A stretch of 23,903 nt of DNA from assembly GCA_039808325.1 (NCBI GenBank), contig JBDHSU010000058.1, forward strand, positions 1-23,903. The letters run 5' to 3'. This DNA is from JAFKKS01 sp039808325. Lineage in GTDB: Bacteria > Pseudomonadota > Alphaproteobacteria > Rhizobiales > Xanthobacteraceae. Position 1 is the first letter of the stretch, and each line of letters starts with the position of its first letter. A program made the translations under genes and the position numbers. Shown here in pieces: positions 1-7,619 of the stretch. Below the pieces are notes generated by a model, which saw only the letters and a program-made list of their open reading frames with translations, searched no databases and was not told where the DNA came from.

Positions 1-707
1 ATGACGTCGCGATCCAGCGGCTGCCGGTGCGCTTTGCGATGGACCGCGCCGGCCTCGTCGGCGCCGACGGCCCGACCCATGCCGGCTCCTTCGACATCGC
101 CTATCTCGGCTGCCTCCCCGGCTTCGTGCTGATGGCGGCGGGCGACGAGGCGGATCTCGTGCATATGGTGGCGACGCAAGTCGCCATCAACGATCGCCCG
201 TCGGCGCTGCGCTATCCGCGTGGCGAGGGCATGGGCGTCGTCATGCCGGAAGAGGGCAAGCCGCTCGAGATCGGCAAGGGTCGCGTTCTGCGCGAGGGAA
301 CGAAGGTCGCGCTGTTCTCTTACGGCACGCGCCTCAAGGAATGCCTCACGGCCGCCGAGGATCTGGCGTCGTTCGGCCTCTCTACCACGGTGGCGGACGC
401 GCGCTTTGCCAAGCCGCTCGACGTGGATCTGCTGCTGCGCCTCGCGCGCGAGCATGAGGTGCTGATCACGGTCGAGGAGGGGGCGGTCGGCGGCTTCGGC
501 TCGTTCGTCCTGCAGGCCTTGGCGGAGCATGGCGCTCTTGACCATGGCCTGAAGGTGCGGAGCATGGTGCTGCCTGACATCTTCATCGACCAGGATTCTC
601 CGGACAAGATGTACGCGAAAGCCGGGCTCGATTCGAAGGGCATCGTCGCCAAGGTGTTCGAGGCGCTTGGCAAGGATGTGCGGGAGGAGACCTCGCGTCT
701 CGCCTGA
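1..707 (+). CDS. dxs: 1-deoxy-D-xylulose-5-phosphate synthase, C-terminal part (5' truncated by window edge)
   Basis: This is the C-terminal third of DXS, the thiamine-diphosphate enzyme that condenses pyruvate with glyceraldehyde 3-phosphate to start the MEP isoprenoid pathway in the cytoplasm. The reading frame is open from base 3 and the first visible residues are DVAIQRLPVRFAMDRAG, so the gene begins to the left of the window; the GTG at 27 is not a real start. The segment DGPTHAGSFDIAYL is the signature of the transketolase pyrimidine-binding domain, RYPRGEG follows, and the C-terminal transketolase domain carries VEEGAVGGFGSFV. The protein ends with a normal C-terminus at 707. dxs followed by tlyA and an RNA methyltransferase is a familiar rhizobial gene order. 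The family assignment is secure; only the missing N-terminus (ThDP-binding GDG motif) cannot be checked. Confidence 0.96.
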   Translation, partial: DVAIQRLPVRFAMDRAGLVGADGPTHAGSFDIAYLGCLPGFVLMAAGDEADLVHMVATQVAINDRPSALRYPRGEGMGVVMPEEGKPLEIGKGRVLREGTKVALFSYGTRLKECLTAAEDLASFGLSTTVADARFAKPLDVDLLLRLAREHEVLITVEEGAVGGFGSFVLQALAEHGALDHGLKVRSMVLPDIFIDQDSPDKMYAKAGLDSKGIVAKVFEALGKDVREETSRLA

Positions 708-741
708 TCCGATGCGGCGCGCCCGGCTTGGGCGTTTGCCG

Positions 742-760
742 CCCTGGAGCGCATCCAGGG
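742..760. other. Perfect 7-bp hairpin in the dxs-tlyA gap
   Basis: CCCTGGA at 742-748 and TCCAGGG at 754-760 form a perfect inverted repeat around the five-base loop GCGCA. It sits in the 101-base gap between dxs and tlyA and is not followed by a T run on either strand, so it is not a standard intrinsic terminator. It could be a transcript-processing or stabilising hairpin, or chance in GC-rich DNA. Confidence 0.3.
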
Positions 761-808
761 AAAGTGGGCCGCTGTTCTGCTGCGCGCGACAAGCTGAAAT
801 CCACCGCG

Positions 809-1540
809 ATGTCCGCTCGCAAGCGCGCCGACCTTTTGCTCGTCGAACGCAAGTTCTTCCCCAGCCGCGCGCAAGCGCAGGCGGCGATCGCGGCCGGCCG
901 CGTCACCGCGGACGGTGCGCGTGTCGCCAAGGCTTCGGATCGCCTCCCGGCGGAGGCCGCGATCGTGGCCGAAGCGGAACATCCATGGGTTTCGCGCGGC
1001 GGCATCAAGCTCGCAGCCGCGCTTGAGCATTTCGGCTTCGATCCGCGCGGGGTTGTCGCGCTCGACATCGGCGCCTCGACCGGCGGCTTCACGCAGGTCC
1101 TGCTGGCGCGCGGCGCCGCGCATGTCTATGCCGTCGATGTCGGGCGCGACCAGTTGCACGCAACGCTGCGCAACGATCCGCGGGTGACGTCGCTCGAGCA
1201 GGTCGATATCCGCGATCTCGATGCGGCGAATCTTTCGTCGCCGCCATCCGTCGTCACGATCGATGTGAGCTTCATCTCGCTCAAGCACGTTCTGCCCGCG
1301 GCGAGCGTGCTTGCCGCGCCGTCGGCCCGTCTCGTCGCGTTGATCAAGCCGCAATTCGAGGCGGGGCGCGGCGCGCTCAAGAAAGGCATCGTTCGCGACG
1401 CCGCCGTGCAGATGGCGGTGCGCGACGACATTATGCATATCGTCGAAGCGCTTGGATGGGCTGTAATCGGCGTCATTCCGTCGCCGATCGCCGGTGGCGA
1501 CGGGAACGTGGAGTTTCTGCTCGGAGCGCGGCGTGACTGA
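809..1540 (+). CDS. tlyA: TlyA family rRNA (cytidine-2'-O)-methyltransferase / hemolysin-A-like protein
   Basis: 243 residues from the ATG at 809; the frame stays open upstream to 728, but the 27 extra residues do not look like the family. The N-terminus (about 5-60) is an S4 RNA-binding domain, beginning RADLLLVERKFFPSRAQAQ. It is followed by an FtsJ-type SAM methyltransferase domain: SRGGIKL at 62-68, the SAM loop DIGASTGGFT at 86-95, VDVG at 109-112, DVSFISL at 152-158 and KPQFE at 180-184. The K-D-K-E tetrad expected for a 2'-O-methyltransferase can be read as K67, D152, K180 and E235. Characterised TlyA proteins methylate C residues in 16S and 23S rRNA and determine capreomycin sensitivity; the older haemolysin label is doubtful. 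The stop overlaps the start of the next gene, which suggests translational coupling. The exact rRNA target is inferred from the family. Confidence 0.92.
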   Translation: MSARKRADLLLVERKFFPSRAQAQAAIAAGRVTADGARVAKASDRLPAEAAIVAEAEHPWVSRGGIKLAAALEHFGFDPRGVVALDIGASTGGFTQVLLARGAAHVYAVDVGRDQLHATLRNDPRVTSLEQVDIRDLDAANLSSPPSVVTIDVSFISLKHVLPAASVLAAPSARLVALIKPQFEAGRGALKKGIVRDAAVQMAVRDDIMHIVEALGWAVIGVIPSPIAGGDGNVEFLLGARRD

Positions 1541-2768
1541 ACAATTGACGATCACGCGCATGGGGCACCGAGGCGACGGCGTCGCCGAAGGCGGTTCGGA
1601 ACCCTTGTTCGTAGCTTATACGCTTCCCGGAGAGACGGTCACCGTCGCGCCCGTTCCGGGGCATGGCGACCGGCGCGAGCTCTTGCGCGTCGATCGCGCG
1701 AGCGATGAGCGCATCGCACCGATCTGTCAGCATTTCGGAACTTGCGGCGGCTGCGCCGTACAGCATTGGCGGCACGGGCGTTATGCCGCATGGAAACGTG
1801 ATCTCGTTGTCACCGCGCTGGCGCAGGCTGGCCTTGCCGCGGACGTGGAGGATCTCGTCGACGCCCACGGCGAAGGCCGCCGCCGCGTGGTGCTGCATGC
1901 GCGGCAGAACCGCGACATCTTGCAGGTCGGATTCGCCGCGCCGCGCGCGCACCTCATCGTGCCCATCGACCGCTGTCCGATCCTCGCCCCCGCGCTCGAC
2001 GGCGTGATCCCGCTTGCCTGGGCGTTGGCCGAGCCGCTGCAGCCCCTGCGCAAGCCGCTCGATATCCATGTGACCGCGACCGACACCGGGCTCGACGTCG
2101 ATATCCGCGGCAGCGGACCCTTGACGCCCAGCCTTGAAATGCAGCTCGGCCGCGTCGCCATCCGGCGCAATCTGGCGCGGCTGACGCGGCACGGCGAGTT
2201 GGTGATGCAGCGCGCCGCTCCGACGCTGCGCATGGGTTCGGCGGACGTGGCGCTGCCGCCCGGCCCGTTCCTGCAGCCGACGGCGGACGGAGAAGCGGCG
2301 CTGGCGCGACTCGTGCTCGGTCACGTTCACGGCGCCAAACGCGTGCTCGATCTTTTTGCCGGCGTCGGCCCCTTCAGCCTGCGCATGGCGGAAGATACGC
2401 GCGTCACCGCGATCGACGGGGCGGCGGCCGCGGTCGACGCTCTCAAGCACGCCGCAGGCAACGCGCGCGGACTGAAGCCCGTCGATACGCAGGTGCGTGA
2501 TCTCTTCCGCCGCCCGCTTTTGCCGGCGGAGCTCGCCGCGTTCGACGCGGCGGTTGTCGATCCGCCGCGCCAGGGCGCCGAGGCGCAAGCCCGCCATCTC
2601 GCCGCCTCGAAAATCAAGCGTGTGGTCGCGGTGTCGTGCAATCCGGCGACGTTCGCGCGCGATGCCCGTTTGCTGGTCGATGGCGGCTTCGCATTGCAGC
2701 AGGTCACGCCCGTCGATCAGTTCCGCTACAGCGCGCATGTGGAGATCGTGGCGCTGTTCGCGCGGTGA
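1533..2768 (+). CDS. TrmA/RlmD-family class I SAM-dependent RNA 5-methyluridine methyltransferase with Fe-S cluster motif
   Basis: 411 residues from a GTG at 1533 that overlaps the tlyA stop by 8 bases; a further in-frame GTG at 1494 is possible but would extend deeply into tlyA. An N-terminal TRAM-like segment (TITRMGHRGDGVAE) is followed by the 4Fe-4S motif C65-x5-C71-x2-C74, with the fourth ligand C148 in IDRCPIL. The C-terminal Rossmann domain has LDLFAGVGPFS (272-282), DPPRQG (343-348), the catalytic nucleophile in VSCNPATFARD (C369) and the general-base glutamate near VEIVALF. These features match uracil-C5 methyltransferases such as RlmD, RlmC and TrmA. The Fe-S cysteines fit the RlmD/RlmC branch, but rhizobial members are usually left generic and I cannot tell whether 23S rRNA or tRNA is the substrate. 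The pair with tlyA forms an RNA-modification operon downstream of dxs. Confidence 0.9.
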   Translation: MTEQLTITRMGHRGDGVAEGGSEPLFVAYTLPGETVTVAPVPGHGDRRELLRVDRASDERIAPICQHFGTCGGCAVQHWRHGRYAAWKRDLVVTALAQAGLAADVEDLVDAHGEGRRRVVLHARQNRDILQVGFAAPRAHLIVPIDRCPILAPALDGVIPLAWALAEPLQPLRKPLDIHVTATDTGLDVDIRGSGPLTPSLEMQLGRVAIRRNLARLTRHGELVMQRAAPTLRMGSADVALPPGPFLQPTADGEAALARLVLGHVHGAKRVLDLFAGVGPFSLRMAEDTRVTAIDGAAAAVDALKHAAGNARGLKPVDTQVRDLFRRPLLPAELAAFDAAVVDPPRQGAEAQARHLAASKIKRVVAVSCNPATFARDARLLVDGGFALQQVTPVDQFRYSAHVEIVALFAR

Positions 2769-2800
2769 CGTCGGCAGTCACGAACTCCGGCCCGTCATCC

Positions 2801-2844
2801 GAGTGTCCGACTGGAAATGGTCGGGCGCGCCGAATGTCGGACTC
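2801..2844. other. Imperfect inverted repeat in the convergent gap
   Basis: The 112-base gap between the convergent methyltransferase and glutaminyl cyclase genes holds TCCGAC at 2806-2811 and GTCGGA at 2836-2841, extended by GAGT and ACTC arms with a two-base bulge. There is no T tract on either side. It may assist termination of both converging transcripts, but it is weak. I see nothing else in this gap. Confidence 0.2.
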
Positions 2845-2880
2845 TCAAGACGACGGCTCTGGCGAACAACGCTATGAGAA

Positions 2881-3681
2881 TCAATCCGCCGGGGTGAACT
2901 TGCCGACGAAGATCCAGCGCCAACGCTTGCCGGTCAGCAAGAACGTGCCGTCGCGCTTGTCGTAGGCGATGCCGTTGAGCACGTAATTGTCGCTCGAGAG
3001 AAGCCGTTCGCGCTCGTTGAGCGACATGCGCGGCCAGAGCACCTTCGACAGGTCGGCGGTCGCGTCGATGCATCCGGTTTCGGGAATGACCCGCACGATC
3101 GCCTTGGTCGTGAACACGTTCGCGTAGATCTTGCCGTCCACCCATTCGAGTTCGTTGAGGGCGGGCACCGGCTTGTCGCCGAGCCGGATCTGGACGTTGC
3201 GGACTATCTTGAAGGTTTGCGGGTCGGCGAAATAGAGCCGGTCGCCGCCGTCGGTGAAGATCAGGTTCGTTCCGTCGTTGGTCAGTCCCCAGCCGTCATG
3301 CGTGCTCGGCATTTCACGCAGGCGCTTTCCCGCAAGGTCGTAGACGAAAACCTTGTGATCCTTCCAGCTCAGTTGAAACATCTCGTCGCCGAGGATGGTC
3401 AGTCCTTCGCCAAAAAAGCTCTGGCCGAACTTGGCGATAGGCGTGACGCGCCCCTTCCGGTCGATGGTGTTGAGCCGCGTTTCGCCATCGATGGGGCCGG
3501 TGCTCTCCACCAGCTTTCCGTCATGTACTTCGAGGCCCTGTGTGAAACCCAGCGTGTCCCGCTCGATTTGCGATTCGACATGGAACAACAGGGTTTTCGG
3601 CGCGGGGCAGTCCTGCGCTTGCGCGAGAGGAGAAAACGAGGCCAGCGCAGCGGCCAGCATCCAGTGGCGAGGCTTGAACAT
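2881..3681 (-). CDS. Glutaminyl-peptide cyclotransferase, plant-type beta-propeller family, secreted
   Basis: 266 residues from the ATG at 3681; another in-frame ATG at 3708 would add nine residues. The start is MFKPRHWMLAAALASFSPLA, a short basic n-region and hydrophobic core ending in AQA, so a Sec signal peptide cleaved near residue 22 is likely. The mature protein begins QDCPAPK and shows features of the papaya-type glutaminyl cyclase family: GFTQGLEVHDGKLVESTG, GEGLTIL, QLSWKDHKVFVYD, a DGWGLTNDGTNLIFTDG blade and an ELEWVDGKIYANVF blade, ending with LNGIAYDKRDGTFLLTGKRW. Family enzymes convert N-terminal glutamine of exported proteins or peptides to pyroglutamate. It follows the DUF1194 gene by 50 bases on the same strand, so the two may be co-transcribed. 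The periplasmic substrate is unknown. Family call is firm; enzymatic activity is inferred. Confidence 0.87.
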   Translation of the reverse strand: MFKPRHWMLAAALASFSPLAQAQDCPAPKTLLFHVESQIERDTLGFTQGLEVHDGKLVESTGPIDGETRLNTIDRKGRVTPIAKFGQSFFGEGLTILGDEMFQLSWKDHKVFVYDLAGKRLREMPSTHDGWGLTNDGTNLIFTDGGDRLYFADPQTFKIVRNVQIRLGDKPVPALNELEWVDGKIYANVFTTKAIVRVIPETGCIDATADLSKVLWPRMSLNERERLLSSDNYVLNGIAYDKRDGTFLLTGKRWRWIFVGKFTPAD

Positions 3682-3731
3682 GGGAAGGTGACGTTTAGCT
3701 CCGCTCATGGTCGAAACAAGGCGGGCGGACG

Positions 3732-4610
3732 TCAACGCAGATCGATACCGCCATTGCCCCACCGTTCCTGCCACATCCGCTCGCCGATGGTGCAGGAGAT
3801 GCGGCGCGCGCGCGGCGGCTTCGCCTGCGCCGGAACGATGCTCGGCACGCGGCCGGCGACCTCAAGGACCAGCTTGGTGCGGATCGCCTCGCGGAACTTC
3901 TCCCGCTCGCGCACCGGCACGACAAAGGCGCCGGCGCCGCCGATGACGCAATCCTCGTAGTAGACGTCGAGATTGTCGATATCCATCGTCGCCGCGCTGG
4001 CGCGCTTGAGCATGATCGGAAGCCCGTTGATGGTGATGCCGCGCGCCACCGCTTCGTCGCGGGTACTTTCGACCAGGCGGCCCTGATTGTTGGCCCCGTC
4101 GCCGGAGACGTCGATGACGCGGCGGATGCCGCTGAAGCCGTTGTTTTCGAACTGCGGCATGGCGTAGAGGATCGCGCCGGAAATCGATGTGCGGAAAGCC
4201 CGGCGATACGGCGCCGCCATCAGGTCGTCGGCGAATTTCTGCGCCGCCGCCGGGCCGTCGATCATCCGCCACGGGATCAGCGTGCGCTGGTCGGCGGCGC
4301 CGGCCCACTCGACATAGGTGGCGGCAATGCGGCCGTGCATGCCCTCGCGCAGGGCCTGCAGGAACTCCTTCGAGACCATGGCTTGCGCGTAGCCTTCGCG
4401 CTGCAGGGCCTGCTCATCGGGGTCCATCGAGTAGGAAACGTCGACGGCGAGGACGAGCTCGATGTCGACGTCGATCGCGCCCGGCTGCGTCTGGCCGGGA
4501 AAGTCGGTCCTTAAGGTCGGCGCGGCCGCGCCTCTGCTGCAAAGCAAGGCCGACACGCACGCCGTTATCATGACCGCCGCCAGCCTTTCGATCGACGATG
4601 CAAACACCAT
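3732..4610 (-). CDS. DUF1194 domain (VWA-like) secreted protein
   Basis: 292 residues. The N-terminus MVFASSIERLAAVMITACVS and the following ALLCSRGAAA form a signal peptide or signal anchor. The mature part opens with DVDIELVLAVDVSYSMD, whose D57-x-S59-x-S61 is a MIDAS-type metal site as in von Willebrand factor A domains. Later segments TYVEWAGAADQRTLIPW, RTSISGAILYAMPQFE, VIDVSGDGANNQG and the conserved end YYEDCVIGGAGAFV are characteristic of DUF1194, a family common in rhizobia and of unknown function. The tail after about residue 260 is low in conserved features and ends with a CTIGERMW segment. The gene is directly upstream of the glutaminyl cyclase on the same strand; both products are exported, but no functional link is documented here. 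Function should stay unassigned beyond probable metal-dependent protein binding outside the inner membrane. Confidence 0.85.
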   Translation of the reverse strand: MVFASSIERLAAVMITACVSALLCSRGAAAPTLRTDFPGQTQPGAIDVDIELVLAVDVSYSMDPDEQALQREGYAQAMVSKEFLQALREGMHGRIAATYVEWAGAADQRTLIPWRMIDGPAAAQKFADDLMAAPYRRAFRTSISGAILYAMPQFENNGFSGIRRVIDVSGDGANNQGRLVESTRDEAVARGITINGLPIMLKRASAATMDIDNLDVYYEDCVIGGAGAFVVPVREREKFREAIRTKLVLEVAGRVPSIVPAQAKPPRARRISCTIGERMWQERWGNGGIDLR

Positions 4611-4664
4611 CGAGCCGCTCCGCGCGAGACGTATCGTAAGTTTAAAGCAAAGGCTCCGCGTCCG

Positions 4665-5633
4665 CTAATGCATGCTCGGCCGCTTCAACAAAGCGTTGCG
4701 GTCGCTCGACTGGATGCTGACGTCGAAGGTCCGGCCGGAGCGGGCGATGCGGATCGGAACGACGATGCCCGCTTCGCCGAGTGACCAGATGCGCCTGAAC
4801 AACGATGCGAGGTCTGTGATTTCACTTCCGGCGACGGAAAGGACCATGTCGCCGGTCTGTAGATCGGCCTTTTCGGCGGGGCTGCCGCCGGCGACGCCGG
4901 CGATCACGACGTTGTCGTCGAGCTCGGTCGCGTAGAGACCGAGCCAGGGGCGCGGGGGCGCGCTGCGCCGGCCGAGCGTGAGGAGGTCGTCGAGAATCGG
5001 CTTCAGCAGGTCGATCGGCACGATCATGTTGAGGTGTTCGTTCTCCTCGGCCTGCTGCAATTGCAACGAGCCGATTCCCAGCAATTCGCCGGTTGCGCCG
5101 ATCATCGCCGCGCCGCCCCAGTGCGGATGCGCGGGCGCGGTGAAAAACGCTTCGTCCAGCAGATATTCCCAATAGCCGGCGAATTCTTGCTTGCTCACGA
5201 TACGGGCTGCGATCGAGCTTTGCCGGCCGCCTTGTGCCGCGATCACGACCGGATCGCCGACCTGCGCATCGCTCGATTGTCCGAGCGACAGCGCCGGAAC
5301 ATCGAGCCGGGCCAGTGCCTGCACCAGGCCGAAGCCGGTCACCTGGTCGTAGGCGAGAACATGGCCGGGCACGAGCCGGCCGTCCGCCAGCGTGATCCAG
5401 ACCTGATCGGCCTCGGTGACCAGATATCCGATGGTGAGAATGAGCCCGTCGCTGCGGATCAGCACGCCGTTGCCGGCGCGCTCGGTGCCCAGCGTCTCGG
5501 CGGTGAACGCATCTCGCGGCACACGCGTGCGGATGCCGACGACGGCGGAGAGCGCCGCGTCGAGATCGTAGGCATAATCCTCCGGTTTCGGCTGCACTCG
5601 CGCCGGTATGTTCCAGCTTCCCACTGAAGGCAT
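4665..5633 (-). CDS. HtrA/DegP-like S1C-PDZ protein with all three catalytic residues replaced (probable pseudoprotease)
   Basis: 322 residues with a clear GAGGGAG ribosome-binding site before the ATG at 5633 and no signal peptide, so probably cytoplasmic. Residues about 20-220 follow the trypsin-like HtrA fold: AGNGVLIRSDGLILT, then AYDQVTGFGLVQA, then PHWGGAAMIGATGELLGIG. Residues about 228-310 form a PDZ domain starting PWLGLYATELDDNVVI. Compared with active HtrA enzymes, the histidine of the TNxHVV motif is Y70 (LTIGYLV), the aspartate of the D-x-x-T-D-L motif is G100 (DQVTGFG), and the serine of GNSGG is W172 (PHWGGA). The scaffold is otherwise well kept, which argues against simple decay. 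It is transcribed divergently from the ABC importer at 5822. A scaffold, chaperone-like or regulatory peptide-binding role is an inference; many databases would label it serine protease, which the sequence does not support. Confidence 0.88.
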   Translation of the reverse strand: MPSVGSWNIPARVQPKPEDYAYDLDAALSAVVGIRTRVPRDAFTAETLGTERAGNGVLIRSDGLILTIGYLVTEADQVWITLADGRLVPGHVLAYDQVTGFGLVQALARLDVPALSLGQSSDAQVGDPVVIAAQGGRQSSIAARIVSKQEFAGYWEYLLDEAFFTAPAHPHWGGAAMIGATGELLGIGSLQLQQAEENEHLNMIVPIDLLKPILDDLLTLGRRSAPPRPWLGLYATELDDNVVIAGVAGGSPAEKADLQTGDMVLSVAGSEITDLASLFRRIWSLGEAGIVVPIRIARSGRTFDVSIQSSDRNALLKRPSMH

Positions 5634-5752
5634 GGGCTACTCCCTCACGTTACGCATATTTCAAGCCCGGCCGCCGATCATCCGACTCCTACCCGCGCTC
5701 GCTACCGCAAGATAATATCCGCGCCCCGTGACCGCACCCCCCGGCGTAGGCA

Positions 5753-5781
5753 TTGTCAGGCCGCGAACCGAACCGTAGTGT
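5753..5781 (+). promoter_or_regulatory. Candidate housekeeping promoter for the NitT/TauT importer operon
   Basis: TTGTCA at 5753-5758 matches five of six bases of the sigma-70 -35 hexamer. After exactly 17 bases, TAGTGT at 5776-5781 keeps the three most conserved -10 positions (first T, second A, last T). Transcription would start near 5788 and leave a short leader of about 34 bases containing the GGGGAGG ribosome-binding site before the ATG at 5822. The rest of the 188-base divergent gap shows no convincing operator. Confidence 0.4.
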
Positions 5782-5821
5782 GCCGTCCACGAAAAATCTC
5801 AAATCTTGGGGAGGATGGACG

Positions 5822-6808
5822 ATGTTCGAGCGTGCGGGCCGCATCACGGCTAAATTGACGGGCTTTCTGGCGACGGCGGCGGTGCTTTCGCTCTGCATGA
5901 CCCTGCCGCCCGTAGCGCAAGCGCAAGAAACCGTCCGCATCGGCCTGCCCACCAAGACCTATTATCCGACGATCATCGCCGAGACGGCGTTGCGCCAGGG
6001 CCTGTTCGCGAAGGAAGGCATCAAGGCCGAGCTCACCATCTATCGCAGCGGCGCCGAGACCTTCGAGGCGATGGCCGCCGGCGCCGCCGACCTGCATCTC
6101 AACTCCGCCGGCCTGATCGCGGCCGGGCGCACCAAGGGCGTCGCCAGTAAAGCGGTGGCGGGCGCCGCGCTCGGCTACTACGGCTGGTACCTGATGGTGC
6201 CCGCCAATTCGAAGATCACCAAGGTCTCGGATCTGGAGGGCAAGAAGGTCGGCATCACCGCCGCCGGCTCCGCGTCCGATACGCTGGCGCGCTGGACGAT
6301 GCAGGATCGCAAGGTGAAGTTCACGACCGTGCCGCTCGGCGGCGGCGGACTGGTGCCGAACCTGATTTCCGGCAATGTCGACGCCATCGTGCTCTACTCG
6401 CCGCTGTCGTTCCAGATGATGCAAAACAATCAGGGCAAGAGTCTCATCGACTTCGGCAAGGAAGTGCCGCCGCATCTGAGCGGCCTGTGGATCGCGACCG
6501 ACAAGTACATCAAGGAAAAGCCGCAGCTTATCCAGAAGACGTTGAACGCGCTGTTCGGCGCCGTGATCTTCCTGCACAAGAACCGCGCCGAAGCGGTCAA
6601 GATGATCGCCGAGATCGACGAGATCCCGCCGAAAGTGGCGGAGGCCGAGCTTGACGGCAATCTCGCGCACATGTCGGAGACCGGCGAGATGAGCAAGGAG
6701 TGGATGGAGCGGGCGCTCAAGCTCGCGGAACTGGTGGGGATGAAGAATCTCGCGCCGGTGGACGATACCTACATCACCACCTTCAAGGTCGTGCCGACGA
6801 CGAAGTGA
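5822..6808 (+). CDS. ABC transporter substrate-binding protein, NitT/TauT (SsuA/THI5-like) family
   Basis: 328 residues from the ATG at 5822, which has GGGGAGG just upstream; the longer reading frame from 5753 would overlap the candidate promoter and hide the signal peptide. The N-terminus MFERAGRITAKLTGFLATAA is followed by a hydrophobic core and AQA, giving Sec export with cleavage near residue 34. The mature domain starts ETVRIGLPTKTYYPTIIAET and contains the usual type II binding-protein elements: ALRQGLFAKEGIKAEL, the AMAAGAADLHL region, DLEGKKVGIT followed by a glycine/serine-rich loop, and LISGNVDAIVLYSP. Relatives bind sulfonates, taurine, nitrate, pyrimidine precursors or aromatic acids, so the substrate cannot be read off. 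It is the first gene of a five-gene run with two permeases, an ATPase and a MetE-like enzyme, which may act on the imported compound. Confidence 0.9.
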   Translation: MFERAGRITAKLTGFLATAAVLSLCMTLPPVAQAQETVRIGLPTKTYYPTIIAETALRQGLFAKEGIKAELTIYRSGAETFEAMAAGAADLHLNSAGLIAAGRTKGVASKAVAGAALGYYGWYLMVPANSKITKVSDLEGKKVGITAAGSASDTLARWTMQDRKVKFTTVPLGGGGLVPNLISGNVDAIVLYSPLSFQMMQNNQGKSLIDFGKEVPPHLSGLWIATDKYIKEKPQLIQKTLNALFGAVIFLHKNRAEAVKMIAEIDEIPPKVAEAELDGNLAHMSETGEMSKEWMERALKLAELVGMKNLAPVDDTYITTFKVVPTTK

Positions 6809-6866
6809 TGGCCGTTCGATCCCTTGTCCTTCGCGCCGGCGGCGCGAATAAGCGGCCGGCGGCGGC

Positions 6867-7619
6867 ATGAGTCGCGCCGGCGTCATTGCTGTGCGGTTTG
6901 CTCTTCTCGCCGCCGTTCTTGCGCTGTGGGAGCTGCTGCCGCGCCTCGGCATCGTCAACGCGATGCTGCTGCCGCCGCTCAGCGATGTGGTGCCGATGCT
7001 GGGCGATATCCTGGTGCGGCCGAAAGTGCACGAGGCGATCGGGGTGTCGGCGGCGGAATTCGCCGTCGCCTTCGCGATCGCCGTGCCGCTCGGGACGGCG
7101 CTCGGCGTCATCGCGGCGGAGAACGATTATTTCGGCGAGATCTTCAAGCCGATGCTGTTCTACGTTTTCAGCGTGCCGAAATCGATCTTCCTGCCGATGT
7201 TCATCCTGGTGTTCGGAATAGGCTTCCAGCAGAAGGTCGCCTACGCCGCGTTCTCGACGATCTTCGTCGTCATCATGAGCGCGACGGCGGCGGTCGAGTC
7301 CGTGAAGGCGGAGCATCTGCTCGTTGCGCGTTCCTATGGCGCCACGCGCCGGCAGATTCTCACGCGCGTCTATATTCCGAGCATGACGCCCGTTCTCCTC
7401 GAGGCGCTCCGCATCTCGATGATCTTCAATTTTACCGGCGTGATGATCGCAGAAATGTACGCCTCGCGCACCGGCATCGGCCAGATGATCTCAAGCTGGG
7501 GCGAGAATTTTCAGATGCCGCAGCTCTTCGCCGGCGTGATCCTGCTGGCGACGGTCGCGATCGTCTTCAACGAGGCCATCCGCTGGCTCGAAACACGGTG
7601 CAGCGCATGGCGAACATGA
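6867..7619 (+). CDS. ABC transporter permease, NitT/TauT family (first of two)
   Basis: 250 residues, about six membrane segments, belonging to the BPD_transp_1 inner-membrane permeases. The start MSRAGVIAVRFALLAAVLAL is hydrophobic; LLPPLSDV is the typical NitT/TauT entry, and the EAA loop that docks the ATPase reads VARSYGATRRQILTRVYIPS. No strong ribosome-binding site precedes the ATG, and the gap from the binding protein is 58 bases. The stop codon overlaps the ATP-binding gene (ATGA at 7616-7619), so the two are translationally coupled. A different permease (8410-9222) lies just after the ATPase; the two share sequence character (ELLPRLG versus EALPRLG) and probably form a heterodimeric channel. 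Confidence 0.92.
   Translation: MSRAGVIAVRFALLAAVLALWELLPRLGIVNAMLLPPLSDVVPMLGDILVRPKVHEAIGVSAAEFAVAFAIAVPLGTALGVIAAENDYFGEIFKPMLFYVFSVPKSIFLPMFILVFGIGFQQKVAYAAFSTIFVVIMSATAAVESVKAEHLLVARSYGATRRQILTRVYIPSMTPVLLEALRISMIFNFTGVMIAEMYASRTGIGQMISSWGENFQMPQLFAGVILLATVAIVFNEAIRWLETRCSAWRT

Noticed and set aside
320..1561. Long open frame on the minus strand opposite dxs and tlyA (over 400 codons)
   Set aside because: It is an arginine-rich shadow of two well-supported plus-strand genes, with no recognisable domain; such frames are expected in DNA with very high third-position GC.
4665..5633. Active serine protease annotation
   Set aside because: None of the three catalytic residues is at its expected place, so only a protease-like fold is claimed.
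6824..7606. N-terminal extension of the ATPase reading frame over the first permease (529 codons in all)
   Set aside because: The extra part is the out-of-frame shadow of the permease and is arginine-rich; the ATPase homology begins only after 7607.
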